Shown piece after piece: positions 9,421 to 20,081 of a DNA stretch of 64,000 bases. Source of the DNA: Gracilibacillus massiliensis. Its GTDB lineage: Bacteria > Bacillota > Bacilli > Bacillales > Amphibacillaceae. The position numbers were made by a program, and so were the translations under genes. The stretch's first letter is position 1. Each line of letters starts with the position of its first letter. Under the pieces are notes generated by a model that was not told where the DNA came from, made no database searches, and saw only the letters and a list, made by a program, of their open reading frames with translations. The stretch covers positions 558,001 through 622,000 of the forward strand of contig NZ_CZRP01000011.1 in assembly GCF_001458115.1 (NCBI RefSeq). The letters are read 5' to 3'.

Positions 9421-10374
9421 ATGGCACAAACCGCTCTAAAAAAAATAGTTGTGATTGGTGGTGGAACAGGCATGCCTGTTTTACTGCGTGGTTTAAAGCA
9501 ACATCCCATCGATTTATCAGCAATTGTCACAGTAGCCGATGATGGGGGCAGTTCTGGTCGTCTGCGATCTGAGATGGAAATGCCAGCACCAGGTGACATC
9601 AGGAACGTGATTGCAGCATTGTCTGATGTAGAGCCAATGTTAATGGAGTTATTTCAACATCGTTTTACCAAAGGGAATGGTCTTTCAGGTCATTCAATGG
9701 GAAATCTTTTATTAGCTGCTATGACCTCTGTAACAGGTGATTTTTACACAGGAATAAAAGAAATCTCACGTGTATTAAATGTCAAAGGGAATATCTATCC
9801 GATCGCAAATCAAAATATGTTTTTACATGCCGAGTATGAAGATGGTGACATTGTGACCGGCGAGTCGAATATTCCTAAAGCAAACAAGCGTATTAAACGG
9901 GTATTTCTAAAGCCAAATCCAGTACTTCCTTTACCAGAAGCTGTAGAAGCAATCCATGATGCTGATCTTGTGGTAATTGCACCTGGAAGCTTGTACACCA
10001 GTACACTTCCTAATTTGATTGTTCCCCAAATTGGTGAAGCCTTACGAGAAACAACTGCAAAAGTAGTATATGTCTGTAATGTGATGACACAAGCAGGTGA
10101 AACAAGTCATTACAGTGCATCCGATCATGTACAGGCTATTGCAGATCATATTGGAACAGGGTGCATTCAAGCAGTTGTTATGCACAACAGAACGATTGAC
10201 CGAGACGTGCAAATGGTCTATGCGGAAGAAAATGCGGAACCTGTTCGCTATGATTTGGATAAACTAAGAAGTATGGGATTAGAAATTATTGAAGAAGATA
10301 TCGTAAAAGAACGTAATCATTCATTACGTCATGACACAGATAAGGTAGCTAAGGTATTATGTTCCTTAATATAG
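9421..10374 (+). CDS. yvcK: Gluconeogenesis factor YvcK
   Basis: The 317-residue protein is a UDP-sugar-binding member of the CofD-like family, needed for growth on gluconeogenic carbon sources and for normal cell-wall synthesis and shape. Motifs: VVIGGGTGMPVLLRGLK at the N-terminus, TVADDGGSSGRLR and APGSLYTSTLPNL. It starts 4 nt after rapZ and is followed by whiA, as in most Firmicutes, so these three are probably cotranscribed. Confidence 0.95.
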   Translation: MAQTALKKIVVIGGGTGMPVLLRGLKQHPIDLSAIVTVADDGGSSGRLRSEMEMPAPGDIRNVIAALSDVEPMLMELFQHRFTKGNGLSGHSMGNLLLAAMTSVTGDFYTGIKEISRVLNVKGNIYPIANQNMFLHAEYEDGDIVTGESNIPKANKRIKRVFLKPNPVLPLPEAVEAIHDADLVVIAPGSLYTSTLPNLIVPQIGEALRETTAKVVYVCNVMTQAGETSHYSASDHVQAIADHIGTGCIQAVVMHNRTIDRDVQMVYAEENAEPVRYDLDKLRSMGLEIIEEDIVKERNHSLRHDTDKVAKVLCSLI

Positions 10375-10412
10375 TAAAAGACTCCTTATAAGGTGAGACG
10401 GGAGGGAGAAAG

Positions 10413-11360
10413 TTGTCATTTGCTGCAGATATAAAAAAAGAGTTAACGAAAATCGAGAGTGATGATTGTTGCCAACAAGCAGAATTGGCAGCATTAATTC
10501 GGATGAATGGGGCAATTTCTTTTTCAAAAAGTCATTACTCGTTAGATGTTCAAACAGAAAATGCGGCTATTGCGCGCCGAATCTATACGCTGATTAAAGC
10601 GAGGTATGCTATTCCGGTAGAGTTACTCGTAAGGAAAAAAATGAAATTAAAGAAAAATAATGTCTACATTGTACGAATGAGTAAGGGTGTAAAAGAAATG
10701 TTGCAAGACATGGAAATACTTGTTGAACCGTTACAATTCATTCGAACGATCTCAACTAAATATACGAAAAAAGAGTGCTGTCGCCGAGCTTATTTACGAG
10801 GCGCCTTTTTAGCTGGTGGTTCTGTGAATAATCCAGAGACTTCTTCCTATCATTTAGAAATATATAATTTTCACGAAGAGCACAATCAGTCGCTCTGTGA
10901 TTTATTGAATGAATATGGTTTACATGCGCGAATCCTGGAACGAAAAAAAGGCTTCATCACCTATATCAAAGAAGCAGAAAAAATTACTGAGTTATTAAAC
11001 TATATCGGTGCACATCAAGCCTTATTTAAGTTTGAAGATGTAAGAATTGTCAGAGATATGAGAAACTCCGTTAATCGTTTGGTGAATTGTGAGACGGCTA
11101 ACCTTAATAAAACGATCGGGGCTGCTTTTAGACAACTAGAAAATATTCGATTTATTGACAAAACAGTTGGTCTGGAGGCATTACCTGATAAATTGCAAGA
11201 GATTGCCAAACTGCGCATGGAACATCAAGATGTTTCCTTAAAAGAGTTAGGTGAAATGGTCTCTGGCGGGAAGATCAGTAAATCTGGTATTAATCATCGT
11301 TTGAAAAAAATTGACCAATTTGCAGAACAGTTACGCAATGAAGGGTTACCAGTAAATTAA
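10413..11360 (+). CDS. whiA: DNA-binding protein WhiA
   Basis: 315 residues: an N-terminal domain related to LAGLIDADG endonucleases but without their catalytic residues, and a C-terminal HTH ([22 protein letters not shown]). In Bacillus it influences cell division and chromosome segregation; in actinomycetes it is a sporulation regulator. The start is TTG 10413 with GGGAGGGAG 5-8 nt upstream. Third gene of the rapZ-yvcK-whiA run. Confidence 0.95.
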   Translation: MSFAADIKKELTKIESDDCCQQAELAALIRMNGAISFSKSHYSLDVQTENAAIARRIYTLIKARYAIPVELLVRKKMKLKKNNVYIVRMSKGVKEMLQDMEILVEPLQFIRTISTKYTKKECCRRAYLRGAFLAGGSVNNPETSSYHLEIYNFHEEHNQSLCDLLNEYGLHARILERKKGFITYIKEAEKITELLNYIGAHQALFKFEDVRIVRDMRNSVNRLVNCETANLNKTIGAAFRQLENIRFIDKTVGLEALPDKLQEIAKLRMEHQDVSLKELGEMVSGGKISKSGINHRLKKIDQFAEQLRNEGLPVN

Positions 11361-11364
11361 GCAA

Positions 11365-11387
11365 AAGCGGGGATTCACTCCCCGCTT
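11365..11387 (+). terminator. GC-rich hairpin after whiA
   Basis: AAGCGGGG / CCCCGCTT stem with ATTCACT loop. It is strong, but CATTAA rather than a T run follows, so termination may be partial and crh may receive read-through. Confidence 0.5.
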
Positions 11388-11476
11388 CATTAAAAATGAA
11401 TAAGACGAGCTATTAAATAGTAGAATAAAATGATAACGCTTACTAAATGGCGTTTATTAAACAGGAGGGGAATATC

Positions 11477-11734
11477 ATGTTAGAGAAAGAGGTTGTAATA
11501 TCAATAGAACCAGGATTACAAGCGAGACCTGCAGCACAATTTGTTCAGAAGGCGAATAGCTACTCATCAGAAATTTTTATTGAAAAAGATTCAAAACGAA
11601 TTAATGCCAAAAGTATCATGGGATTGATGAGTCTTGCCTTATCAAAAGGAAATCAAATAAAAATTATAGTGGATGGTTCAGACGACCAAGAGGCATTGAA
11701 AGAGTTAGTAGAATTTGTAGAAGGAAAAAAATAA
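11477..11734 (+). CDS. crh: Catabolite repression HPr-like protein Crh
   Basis: 85-residue HPr paralogue. The position equivalent to catalytic His15 is Gln (Q15 in GLQARPAA), so it cannot carry sugar-transport phosphate, while the regulatory Ser46 (KSIMGLMSLA) is kept. Crh(Ser-P), made by HPrK, is a corepressor of CcpA. ATG 11477 is preceded by GGAGGGG; starting there gives the exact canonical Crh length. Its position between whiA and clpP fits the Bacillus order. Confidence 0.95.
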   Translation: MLEKEVVISIEPGLQARPAAQFVQKANSYSSEIFIEKDSKRINAKSIMGLMSLALSKGNQIKIIVDGSDDQEALKELVEFVEGKK

Positions 11735-11768
11735 AAAAAGTGGCGAATATTGAGTTCGCCACTTTTTT
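11735..11768. terminator. Bidirectional terminator between crh and clpP
   Basis: AAAGTGGCGAA / TTCGCCACTTT stem with A and T runs on both sides, placed between convergent genes. It should serve both. Confidence 0.9.
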
Positions 11769-11773
11769 CCTGT

Positions 11774-12370
11774 TTAATTTAGGTCAGATGGTTTCTTTTC
11801 CATTACTTTATCAATTAAACCGTAATCTTTTGCTTTTTCTGCCGTCATGAAGTTATCACGATCTGTATCTTTTTCCACAACTTCAATCGGTTGACCGGTA
11901 CGATCAGCAAGAATTTGATTTAATTTTTTGCGCATTTCAATAATTCGGTTGGCATGGATTTGAATATCTGATGCTTGACCTTGTGTACCACCTAGTGGTT
12001 GGTGAATCATTACTTCACTGTTAGGTAGTGCAAACCGTTTTCCTGGTTCGCCTGCTGCAAGTAAGAACGCGCCCATAGATGCAGCCATACCAATACAGAT
12101 TGTGGAAACATTTGGTTTGATGAACTGCATCGTATCATAGATCGCCATACCTGCAGTGATGGAACCACCTGGTGAGTTAATGTATAACGAAATATCTTTA
12201 TCTGGATCTTCTGCTGCTAAGAAAAGCAGTTGTGCTACGATACTGTTGGATACATTATCATCAATACCGCTTCCTAACATAATAATTCTGTCTTTTAATA
12301 GGCGAGAATAAATGTCATATGCACGTTCGCCTCTGTTTGTTTGTTCAATAACTGTTGGGATTAAATTCAT
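11774..12370 (-). CDS. clpP: ATP-dependent Clp protease proteolytic subunit
   Basis: 198-residue serine protease subunit forming the tetradecameric chamber used by ClpC, ClpX and ClpE. The catalytic triad is visible as S98 (AASMGAFL), H123 (MIHQPLGG) and D172 (TDRDN), at canonical positions. ATG 12370 is preceded by AGGAGGAATTG. A CtsR operator lies upstream at 12441-12457, so heat and protein stress should induce it. Confidence 0.98.
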   Translation of the reverse strand: MNLIPTVIEQTNRGERAYDIYSRLLKDRIIMLGSGIDDNVSNSIVAQLLFLAAEDPDKDISLYINSPGGSITAGMAIYDTMQFIKPNVSTICIGMAASMGAFLLAAGEPGKRFALPNSEVMIHQPLGGTQGQASDIQIHANRIIEMRKKLNQILADRTGQPIEVVEKDTDRDNFMTAEKAKDYGLIDKVMEKKPSDLN

Positions 12371-12440
12371 AAAACAATTCCTCCTTTAAACACTTGCTTT
12401 TTCGTTAGTATTTTTCTAACTATGTACATCTTAACCCAAT

Positions 12441-12457
12441 GGTCAAAAAAGGTCAAA
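12441..12457. promoter_or_regulatory. CtsR operator of clpP
   Basis: GGTCAAAAAAGGTCAAA is a perfect match to the CtsR heptad direct repeat (RGTCAAANANRGTCAAA). It lies 71 bp upstream of the clpP start. CtsR represses clp genes in Firmicutes. Confidence 0.9.
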
Positions 12458-12699
12458 AGATTTGATTTTCTATACTCATACTACCCCAAACCGCTGCTGC
12501 TTAAACAAACGAGGCTAGATAAATATCTTAGTTATACAAAAAAGGTGTAATTAATAATATATTTTCCATTGTATGCTAAAAAGTGTGGTCGATTAAAGTT
12601 GACTATAAACTATTTAGGGAGAGTTTATATAGTATTACTTCAATTTCTATTTAGATTTATTGAAATTATATAATATATTCGATATAATATAATTGACAT

Positions 12700-12772
12700 G
12701 CGCCCGTAGCTCAGGGGATAGAGCAATGGTTTCCGGTACCATGAGTCGGGGGTTCAAATCCCTCCGGGCGCG
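12700..12772 (+). tRNA. tRNA-Arg (anticodon CCG)
   Basis: Full cloverleaf: acceptor GCGCCCG / CGGGCGC, D arm GCTC..GAGC, anticodon stem ATGGT / ACCAT with loop TTCCGGT giving CCG, and T arm GGGGGTTCAAATCCCTC. Discriminator G. The CCA end is not encoded. It is a lone tRNA gene in an AT-rich stretch. Confidence 0.95.
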
Positions 12773-12962
12773 TTAAACTCCTGTATAACAAAGGTAAGAG
12801 GATTTATAAGCAATTTAGCAAACAGTTTGTCTTTGATGTGGATAATTATTATAGAAACGGTTTATAGATATACATAATTGTGATAGTTTGTTAAAAGCTC
12901 TATGTTTATTGTATGAACTATTAATATAAAGTAAAAACAAAAGAGGCAGAATTTCAAAAAAC

Positions 12963-12998
12963 AAATTGCCCCTTTACAATGTTGCAGAAGGGCAATTT
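12963..12998. terminator. Inverted repeat in the 12773-13192 gap
   Basis: AAATTGCCC / GGGCAATTT pair around an 18-nt loop. It lies between the tRNA and the 3' end of the large minus-strand gene and could end either transcript, but no clear T run follows. I see no gene in the rest of 12773-13192. Confidence 0.35.
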
Positions 12999-13192
12999 AA
13001 GATTAAGAGACAATACAAATAGTGAGTTGAATCCTATATATAGAAATATAGTTTAATTGATTTGAAATACTCCAAAGCTTGAGCATGAGGAAAAAAATTC
13101 ATATTTGGATTGTTTAAATTCTAATACTTACTTTTACCCTTGAATCCACACAATTTTTAAATCAACATGAGTTAGGAAGGTTTTTATAGATT

Positions 13193-15256
13193 TTAGTTGA
13201 CAGTGGTATCATCACAATCACCAATAAAGGTCATAGGATTCACTTCCGCCAAAAATGTTGTCGAGAATGTCTCACCTTCGAAATTAGTTGCGAATACGGA
13301 CCATGTTCCTATATTCATATTATCTATAGCTAACGTAATTTCTACTTCGAAAATGCCACTTAACAGATTTCCTTGGGCCATTGCTGTACCTCTAACACGA
13401 GCAAATGAATTACCTTCACACTCAATTTCAATTCTTCTACCTTGGATAAAATTAATTGTTGTTCCATTCGAACTAAATGTTACATTAAAGTTGTCAACAG
13501 CAGGGTTGCACATCGGACTAGCAGTAAAACACTCAACAGCTGTTATGTTAATTGTTCCATTTAGGGTATCACTTGATCCGTTTTCAGTGATTACTACTTC
13601 TGCTGGTGCTGCGTTTCCTTCAACACCTATACGGAACTTACATGGGCATTCTTCACCTGGGCAATCCACAGTTGTTCCAGCCATGGTCGTTACTGTCGAA
13701 CCATTAATTGTTGTAGTAGCAGTAATCATAACCGAAGTTGGTGGTGTGTTTACAGGAATTATCAAATTTGTCGTAAAGGTACCATCCCCTGCTGATAGTG
13801 CAGGATTAGGAGTAAAAGTACCGATGGCAGGGAAAATACTAAAGGTAATTTCTGCATCTTCAACAGGTAGATCGTCACAGAAAATGGTACCAGTGATGTC
13901 CCCTTCACAAGTAATTTCGTTAGGGACGTCTATGGTCAGCTCACAATCTTGATCACAAGAGACTTCAGTAATAATAGTATCTGATAAGAGCTCACCGTCC
14001 ACATTAGTTGAAGCAATTATCTCAACCTCTGTTGGTGGTGTTCCATCAGGTACAATGACTCCTGAAAAGAAATTCCCATCTGCCCCTGTAGTAGCAGGAT
14101 TAGGGTCGAAATTTATTATATCAGGGGCTGCGGTAAATGTCACTTCAACTCCTTGAATCGGCTCATTTCCACAGGTGATGTTACCTGAAACTACGCCACT
14201 ACATTCAATGGCGGAAGAACCAAATAAAACAATACTGCATTCTTCTTCAGGACATGAAACCATGGTCGGCATTGTGTCAGAAACCGTTTGTCCATTCGCA
14301 TTGGTAGTAGTAGTTATGGTTACTTCTGATAAATCGGTTCCTTCCGGAACAGTAACTGTAGTGAAAAATGTTCCATCAGGTTCAGTTATGGCTGGATTTG
14401 GTGAAAAAGTAACGATATCGTTAGAACTAGTAAAGAAAACGGAAGCTCCTACAACAGGTGTACTATCGCAAACTACGCTTCCTGTAATCTCGTCCTCACA
14501 AATAATGTTAGACGGAACAAATTGATCGATTCTACATATATCACAAACAAATGGAGCATCGTCAGAATTTTTTCGTATTTCAATATTAGTTTGCTGAACA
14601 ATCCAGTCATATACTTTTTTAGTGTTTATACAAATATTTTCTTCAAAATAAGTGTTGTCCTTAATGGAATTTCCCTCAACCTTCCTTACGATTGGAAGAT
14701 CTTCTGCGGAACTCTGACTACCAAACCCTAGATCACACTGCGGGGGGATGGAAACATTTCTTTTACAAGAAACATCAATGATATCCCTAGGTTCACAAAA
14801 GTCACTTGTCAATTCAACTGTTACATCGGTACTCACTTGAATATCTTGACATATGTCCAAAAAGACCTCTAGAGAATTATAAAATCCTCCTTGGCAGTTA
14901 ATACATGCAAAGCATTGAAAGTCACTAACCTTACATAAAATTTCTGTGCCTTCAGGAGCACAAAGAAGGACGTTCTCGATTTTACAGAAAGAGATGGGCT
15001 CTGACAAACATGTATTCAAGCCATCTGACACCTTTACAACTATAAAGCCCGATTTACGTATTATGACTTTTTGCAATTGCACTTCTTGACCATCGGGCAA
15101 TGTTACAGGAACATTTTTCCTTCCTTTTCCCTCTTTTACCTCTTCACAGATAAGTGATTCTGTACTAAAGGGGTCAAGTGGATTACCAAATTCATCTGAC
15201 AAAAAACAGGTTGTGATTCCTCCTTTATCCAATAATTCACAAAGCGTAGGATTCAT
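13193..15256 (-). CDS. Cys-rich protein with three tandem Ig-like repeats, possible spore-surface protein
   Basis: 687 residues, not assignable to a named gene. The first 240 or so residues are Cys-rich (ITTCFLSDEFGNPLDPFS; FQCFACINCQGG) and include VCINTKKVYDW-like sequence ('ICINTKKVYDWIVQQ'). Then come three repeats of about 95 residues, each with a Cys start, a TF(S/T)PNP or NFDPNP motif, a DG(T/N)F motif and a closing SC or DC. These resemble bacterial Ig-like (Big_1) folds. A last Cys-containing beta-rich domain follows. No signal peptide or membrane anchor. Cys-rich proteins without a signal are common in mother-cell-made spore coat, exosporium or appendage layers; this role is inference. 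Confidence 0.6.
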   Translation of the reverse strand: MNPTLCELLDKGGITTCFLSDEFGNPLDPFSTESLICEEVKEGKGRKNVPVTLPDGQEVQLQKVIIRKSGFIVVKVSDGLNTCLSEPISFCKIENVLLCAPEGTEILCKVSDFQCFACINCQGGFYNSLEVFLDICQDIQVSTDVTVELTSDFCEPRDIIDVSCKRNVSIPPQCDLGFGSQSSAEDLPIVRKVEGNSIKDNTYFEENICINTKKVYDWIVQQTNIEIRKNSDDAPFVCDICRIDQFVPSNIICEDEITGSVVCDSTPVVGASVFFTSSNDIVTFSPNPAITEPDGTFFTTVTVPEGTDLSEVTITTTTNANGQTVSDTMPTMVSCPEEECSIVLFGSSAIECSGVVSGNITCGNEPIQGVEVTFTAAPDIINFDPNPATTGADGNFFSGVIVPDGTPPTEVEIIASTNVDGELLSDTIITEVSCDQDCELTIDVPNEITCEGDITGTIFCDDLPVEDAEITFSIFPAIGTFTPNPALSAGDGTFTTNLIIPVNTPPTSVMITATTTINGSTVTTMAGTTVDCPGEECPCKFRIGVEGNAAPAEVVITENGSSDTLNGTINITAVECFTASPMCNPAVDNFNVTFSSNGTTINFIQGRRIEIECEGNSFARVRGTAMAQGNLLSGIFEVEITLAIDNMNIGTWSVFATNFEGETFSTTFLAEVNPMTFIGDCDDTTVN

Positions 15257-15697
15257 AATTTCACACCTTTCTTAATACTTCAGAATTTAAAAATATACTA
15301 ATTTTTTTGGAACGAATTCATTGAATATGATTTCAAACCTCTAATTAAAAATGAAAACATTCTAAAACTAACAACCATTGAGAAAGCCCATTGAGGGGTG
15401 GAAAATGAAGATCATTCCAGCAACATGAATTCCACCTACAAGATTGTTGTACTCTATAATATGTATCAAATAAAATATAGTTCATTTTAAAAAAGTTATT
15501 CACAATTGTAACTGTTCAAAAAACACATTCATTAAATTACCTGTCCTATCATATATACAAATAGATATATGTTTCATTAGACTCATTCTACAGTGAATTT
15601 AAATAAATTCAGAAAATATATTGACATCAATCAAGCGTCATGCTAAAGTTATAAATATCGAAAAACAAAAGCGAGTGAAATACTCGGAATTAAATAA
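15257..15697. other. AT-rich intergenic region, no gene seen
   Basis: The upstream region of the minus-strand Cys-rich gene and the leader of the first SAM riboswitch. Possible promoter elements exist on both strands, but none is distinctive. No coding ORF, and no repeat shared with the rest of the window. Confidence 0.5.
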
Positions 15698-15868
15698 TTC
15701 TTATCCAGAGAGGTGGAGGGACTGGCCCTTTGAAACCTCGGCAACCATTGAGCGATTCATTCGTTTAATACAGGTGCCAATTCCACTAGGTGATCTAAAA
15801 CCTGGAGAGATAAGAGAGCGAATCCAGATATTTAAAGTCTCTCTATCTCCATGTAGAGAGACTTTTTT
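15698..15868 (+). promoter_or_regulatory. SAM-I (S-box) riboswitch 1 with terminator
   Basis: The aptamer starts at CTTATC (P1) and shows the S-box core AGAGGTGGAGGGACTGGCCC, the GAAACC..CGGCAACC segment and the closing GATAAGAG at 15809-15816. A terminator (GTCTCTCTA / TAGAGAGAC then TTTTTT) follows at 15836-15868. When SAM is bound, transcription should stop. No gene lies between it and riboswitch 2; a dispersed repeat separates them, so this copy looks stranded or works in tandem. Confidence 0.93.
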
Positions 15869-15897
15869 GTAAGTAAAGAAAGCATTTAATCGGCGTC

Positions 15898-16048
15898 ATG
15901 TCTAGCTCCGAGCGCCAGAAACTAGGCGACTTCACGAAATCGCCCTACGATAAGTCATCATCGGTTCGCAAGCTCACCGTGATTCCTTTATCTCAGTCGA
16001 TTCGCTCCAGTCGCTACGTTTCTAAGCGGGCGCTCTGCGCTTTTCTTA
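15898..16048. repeat. Dispersed 150-bp repeat B1, copy 1
   Basis: Starts at ATGTCTAGCTCCGAGC and ends near GCGCTTTTCTTA. Copy 2 at 41583-41734 is almost identical, differing at a few bases (for example GAGCGCC against GAGCACCC). It contains GGCGACTTCACGAAATCGCC and AGCGCC/GGGCGCT complementarity and no credible gene. It resembles the intergenic repeats common in Bacillaceae. Confidence 0.8.
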
Positions 16049-16067
16049 ATTTAAAATTTAATAATAA

Positions 16068-16228
16068 CTCTTATCAAGAGCGGCGGAGGGACTGGCCCGA
16101 CGATGCCCGGCAACCATTAAGTAAAGCTTAAAAGGTGCTAATTCCTGCAGGATGCGAATCCTGGTAGATAAGAGGAGGACAACTGCAATGACAGTTAAAG
16201 CCTTCTTCTTATCGAAGAAGGCTTTTTT
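16068..16228 (+). promoter_or_regulatory. SAM-I (S-box) riboswitch 2 with terminator, metY operon leader
   Basis: P1 CTCTTATC (16068-16075) pairs with GATAAGAG (16167-16174). Core GGCGGAGGGACTGGCCCGA and CCCGGCAACC are present. The terminator AAGCCTTCTTC / GAAGAAGGCTT plus T run ends at 16228, 45 nt before the MetY-fusion start. It directly controls the gene at 16274 and probably the transporter genes after it. Confidence 0.96.
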
Positions 16229-16252
16229 ATTACCAAAAAATGATGAAATTAA

Positions 16253-18070
<1,818 letters not shown>

Positions 18071-18082
18071 AGTGAGACTTCC

Positions 18083-18110
18083 ATCAGTGGGTGGTTAAAC
18101 CACCACTGAT
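18083..18110 (+). terminator. Stem-loop between metY and ssuA
   Basis: ATCAGTG / CACTGAT outer stem with GTGGTTAAACCAC inside. No T run follows, so it is more likely an mRNA-stability or attenuation hairpin than a full terminator. Confidence 0.45.
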
Positions 18111-18168
18111 TCTTAGCGAAGCTGTTAGCGTCGATGATAAAAAATAAAAGGAAAAAGGGGACATTATC

Positions 18169-19173
18169 ATGAAAAGAGTACCATTAATTGATTTAAGAAG
18201 TTTTTTAGCAATCGCAGTATTTGGCATTATTTTATTATTAGCAGTAGGTTGTTCATCTGAAAGCGAAGCAGAAGGTAAACCATCAAAAATTCGTTTAGAT
18301 TATGCTTATTATTCGCCGACAAGTATTGTATTAAAAGAATTCAAGTGGGCAGAAGAAGCATTTGAAGAAGAAGGTATCGAAGTAGAATGGACACTAAGTC
18401 AAGGAAGTAACAAAGCAATTGAATATTTAAATAGTGACAGTGTTGATTTTGGATCAACTGCAGGTGCAGCAGCACTTATCGCAGAATCAAATGATGTACC
18501 ATTAGAAAACGTCTATGTTTATTCACAACCAGAGTGGACGGCATTAGTAACGAACGAAGGATCAGGAATTGAATCCATTGAAGATCTAAAAGGTAAGAAA
18601 GTTGCAGCAACGCTTGGTACAGATCCATATATTTTCTTAGTAAGAGCACTAGACTCCGTTGGTTTAACGATCAATGACATTGAATTAGTCAATCTACAGC
18701 ACGCTGATGGTGGTAATGCACTTGTAAATGGTGATGTTGATGCATGGGCAGGACTTGATCCGCACATGGCAAAGCATGAGTTAGAGTCAGGCACAGAATT
18801 ATTTTTTAGAGATATTGACTTAAACACATATGGATTCTTAAATGTTCGAGAAGAATTTGCTGAAAATCATCCGGAATATGTAGAAAAAGTAATCGAAGTA
18901 TATGAAAAAGCTCGTAACTGGGTCTTGGAAAATCCTGATGAAGCGGCAGAATTGTTAGCAGAAGAAGCCGATATCAGTACAGAGGTTGCAAATATTCAAC
19001 TAGTAGAACGAACCATTCTAGATAATCCAGTACCTGGAGATACGCATGTGGAAGCAATTAAAGCTGCTGGGGATGTGTTACAACAGGCAGGAGATTTGGA
19101 AGAAGATGACGATGTAGAAGCATTAACAAATGAATTGATTAATCCAGAATATGCGGAAAGTGTTATTGAATAA
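18169..19173 (+). CDS. ssuA: ABC transporter substrate-binding lipoprotein, SsuA/TauA/NMT1 type
   Basis: 334 residues with a lipoprotein signal: hydrophobic stretch and lipobox AVGC with C28. The mature part is a periplasmic-binding-protein type 2 fold typical of aliphatic sulfonate, taurine or nitrate binders (RLDYAYYSPTSIVLKEFKWAEEAFEEEGIEVEW; FGSTAGAAALIAES; DLKGKKVAATLGTDPYIFL). RBS AAAGGGGGA. In a SAM-riboswitch operon the ligand is probably an organosulfur compound, but the exact substrate cannot be read. No SsuD-type monooxygenase gene is present. Confidence 0.87.
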   Translation: MKRVPLIDLRSFLAIAVFGIILLLAVGCSSESEAEGKPSKIRLDYAYYSPTSIVLKEFKWAEEAFEEEGIEVEWTLSQGSNKAIEYLNSDSVDFGSTAGAAALIAESNDVPLENVYVYSQPEWTALVTNEGSGIESIEDLKGKKVAATLGTDPYIFLVRALDSVGLTINDIELVNLQHADGGNALVNGDVDAWAGLDPHMAKHELESGTELFFRDIDLNTYGFLNVREEFAENHPEYVEKVIEVYEKARNWVLENPDEAAELLAEEADISTEVANIQLVERTILDNPVPGDTHVEAIKAAGDVLQQAGDLEEDDDVEALTNELINPEYAESVIE

Positions 19174-19202
19174 TAGGTAAAGGTTAATAGGAGGGGCAAA
19201 CA

Positions 19203-20066
19203 ATGGCAGAACAGCAAAATAGTACAGTCTCTGGATATGCTAGTCCAGCGCAAATCGATTTAAAACAGAAGGGAAAATATGATTCCTCAAAAAAAAATAG
19301 AGGATCGTTACTTGAAACGGTCTTATACGGAAGTATTATTCCAGTTGCGTTGATTGTGTTATGGGAGCTGCTAAGTCGTGCTAGCGTTGTCCCTTCCAAT
19401 CAACTACCAGCTCCAACTACTATTTTAGAAAAAACCATTAGTTTGGGTCAGGATGGATCACTTTGGGGACATATATGGATCACCACTTATCGAGTCTTCG
19501 CAGGATTTATTATCGGAACAGCTGCAGCCATTGTTTTAGGTGCAGTAGTCGGCTTTTATAAGAAGGCGGAACAATTATTTGATCCAATGATTCAAGCGTT
19601 TCGTTCGATTCCATCTCTAGCATGGGTACCATTGTTTATTTTATGGATGGGTATCGGAGAAACATCAAAAGTAGTAATGATTGCTGTTGGGGTATTTTTC
19701 CCTGTCTACTTAAACATTGTTAGTGGGATTTTAGGTGTCGATCGAAAATTAATTGAAGTAGGAAAAATGTACGGTTTAAATACCTTCCAACTTGTCAAAA
19801 GAATCATTCTTCCGGCATCATTACCTTCCTTTTTAGTAGGAATGCGTAGTGGGTTAGGACTAGGTTGGATGTTTGTCGTAGCCGCAGAATTAATGGGTGC
19901 TAGTCAAGGTCTTGGTTTCTTACTTGTATTTGGACAGAATATGTCGAGTCCAGAAACGATTTTAGCAAGTATTATCCTTTTTGCGATTATTGGCAAGCTT
20001 TCTGACTGGGTTTTAAAACAAGTAGAAGTTCGTTCTTTGCATTGGCAAGATCGACTGGAGAAATAG
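19203..20066 (+). CDS. ssuC: ABC transporter permease, SsuC type
   Basis: 287-residue inner-membrane permease with about six membrane helices after a polar N-terminus of roughly 40 residues. The BPD_transp_1 EAA motif region is visible (GKMYGLNTFQLVKRIILPASLPSFLVGMR). The RSIPSLAWVPLFILWMGIG segment is characteristic of the sulfonate/nitrate/taurine permease group. RBS GGAGGGGC; 29 nt after ssuA and 15 nt before ssuB. Confidence 0.9.
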   Translation: MAEQQNSTVSGYASPAQIDLKQKGKYDSSKKNRGSLLETVLYGSIIPVALIVLWELLSRASVVPSNQLPAPTTILEKTISLGQDGSLWGHIWITTYRVFAGFIIGTAAAIVLGAVVGFYKKAEQLFDPMIQAFRSIPSLAWVPLFILWMGIGETSKVVMIAVGVFFPVYLNIVSGILGVDRKLIEVGKMYGLNTFQLVKRIILPASLPSFLVGMRSGLGLGWMFVVAAELMGASQGLGFLLVFGQNMSSPETILASIILFAIIGKLSDWVLKQVEVRSLHWQDRLEK

Positions 20067-20081
20067 GAAGGGGTATTTAAA

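Noticed and set aside
10413-11360. WhiA as a homing endonuclease because of its LAGLIDADG-like fold
   Set aside because: WhiA keeps the fold but not the catalytic acidic residues, and it sits in its conserved operon with a C-terminal HTH.
13197-13952. 251-residue plus-strand ORF opposite the Cys-rich protein
   Set aside because: Antisense shadow of a repetitive gene; the minus-strand frame has the RBS and coherent domains.
15621-15872. 83-residue ORF
   Set aside because: It reads through SAM-I riboswitch 1 and its terminator.
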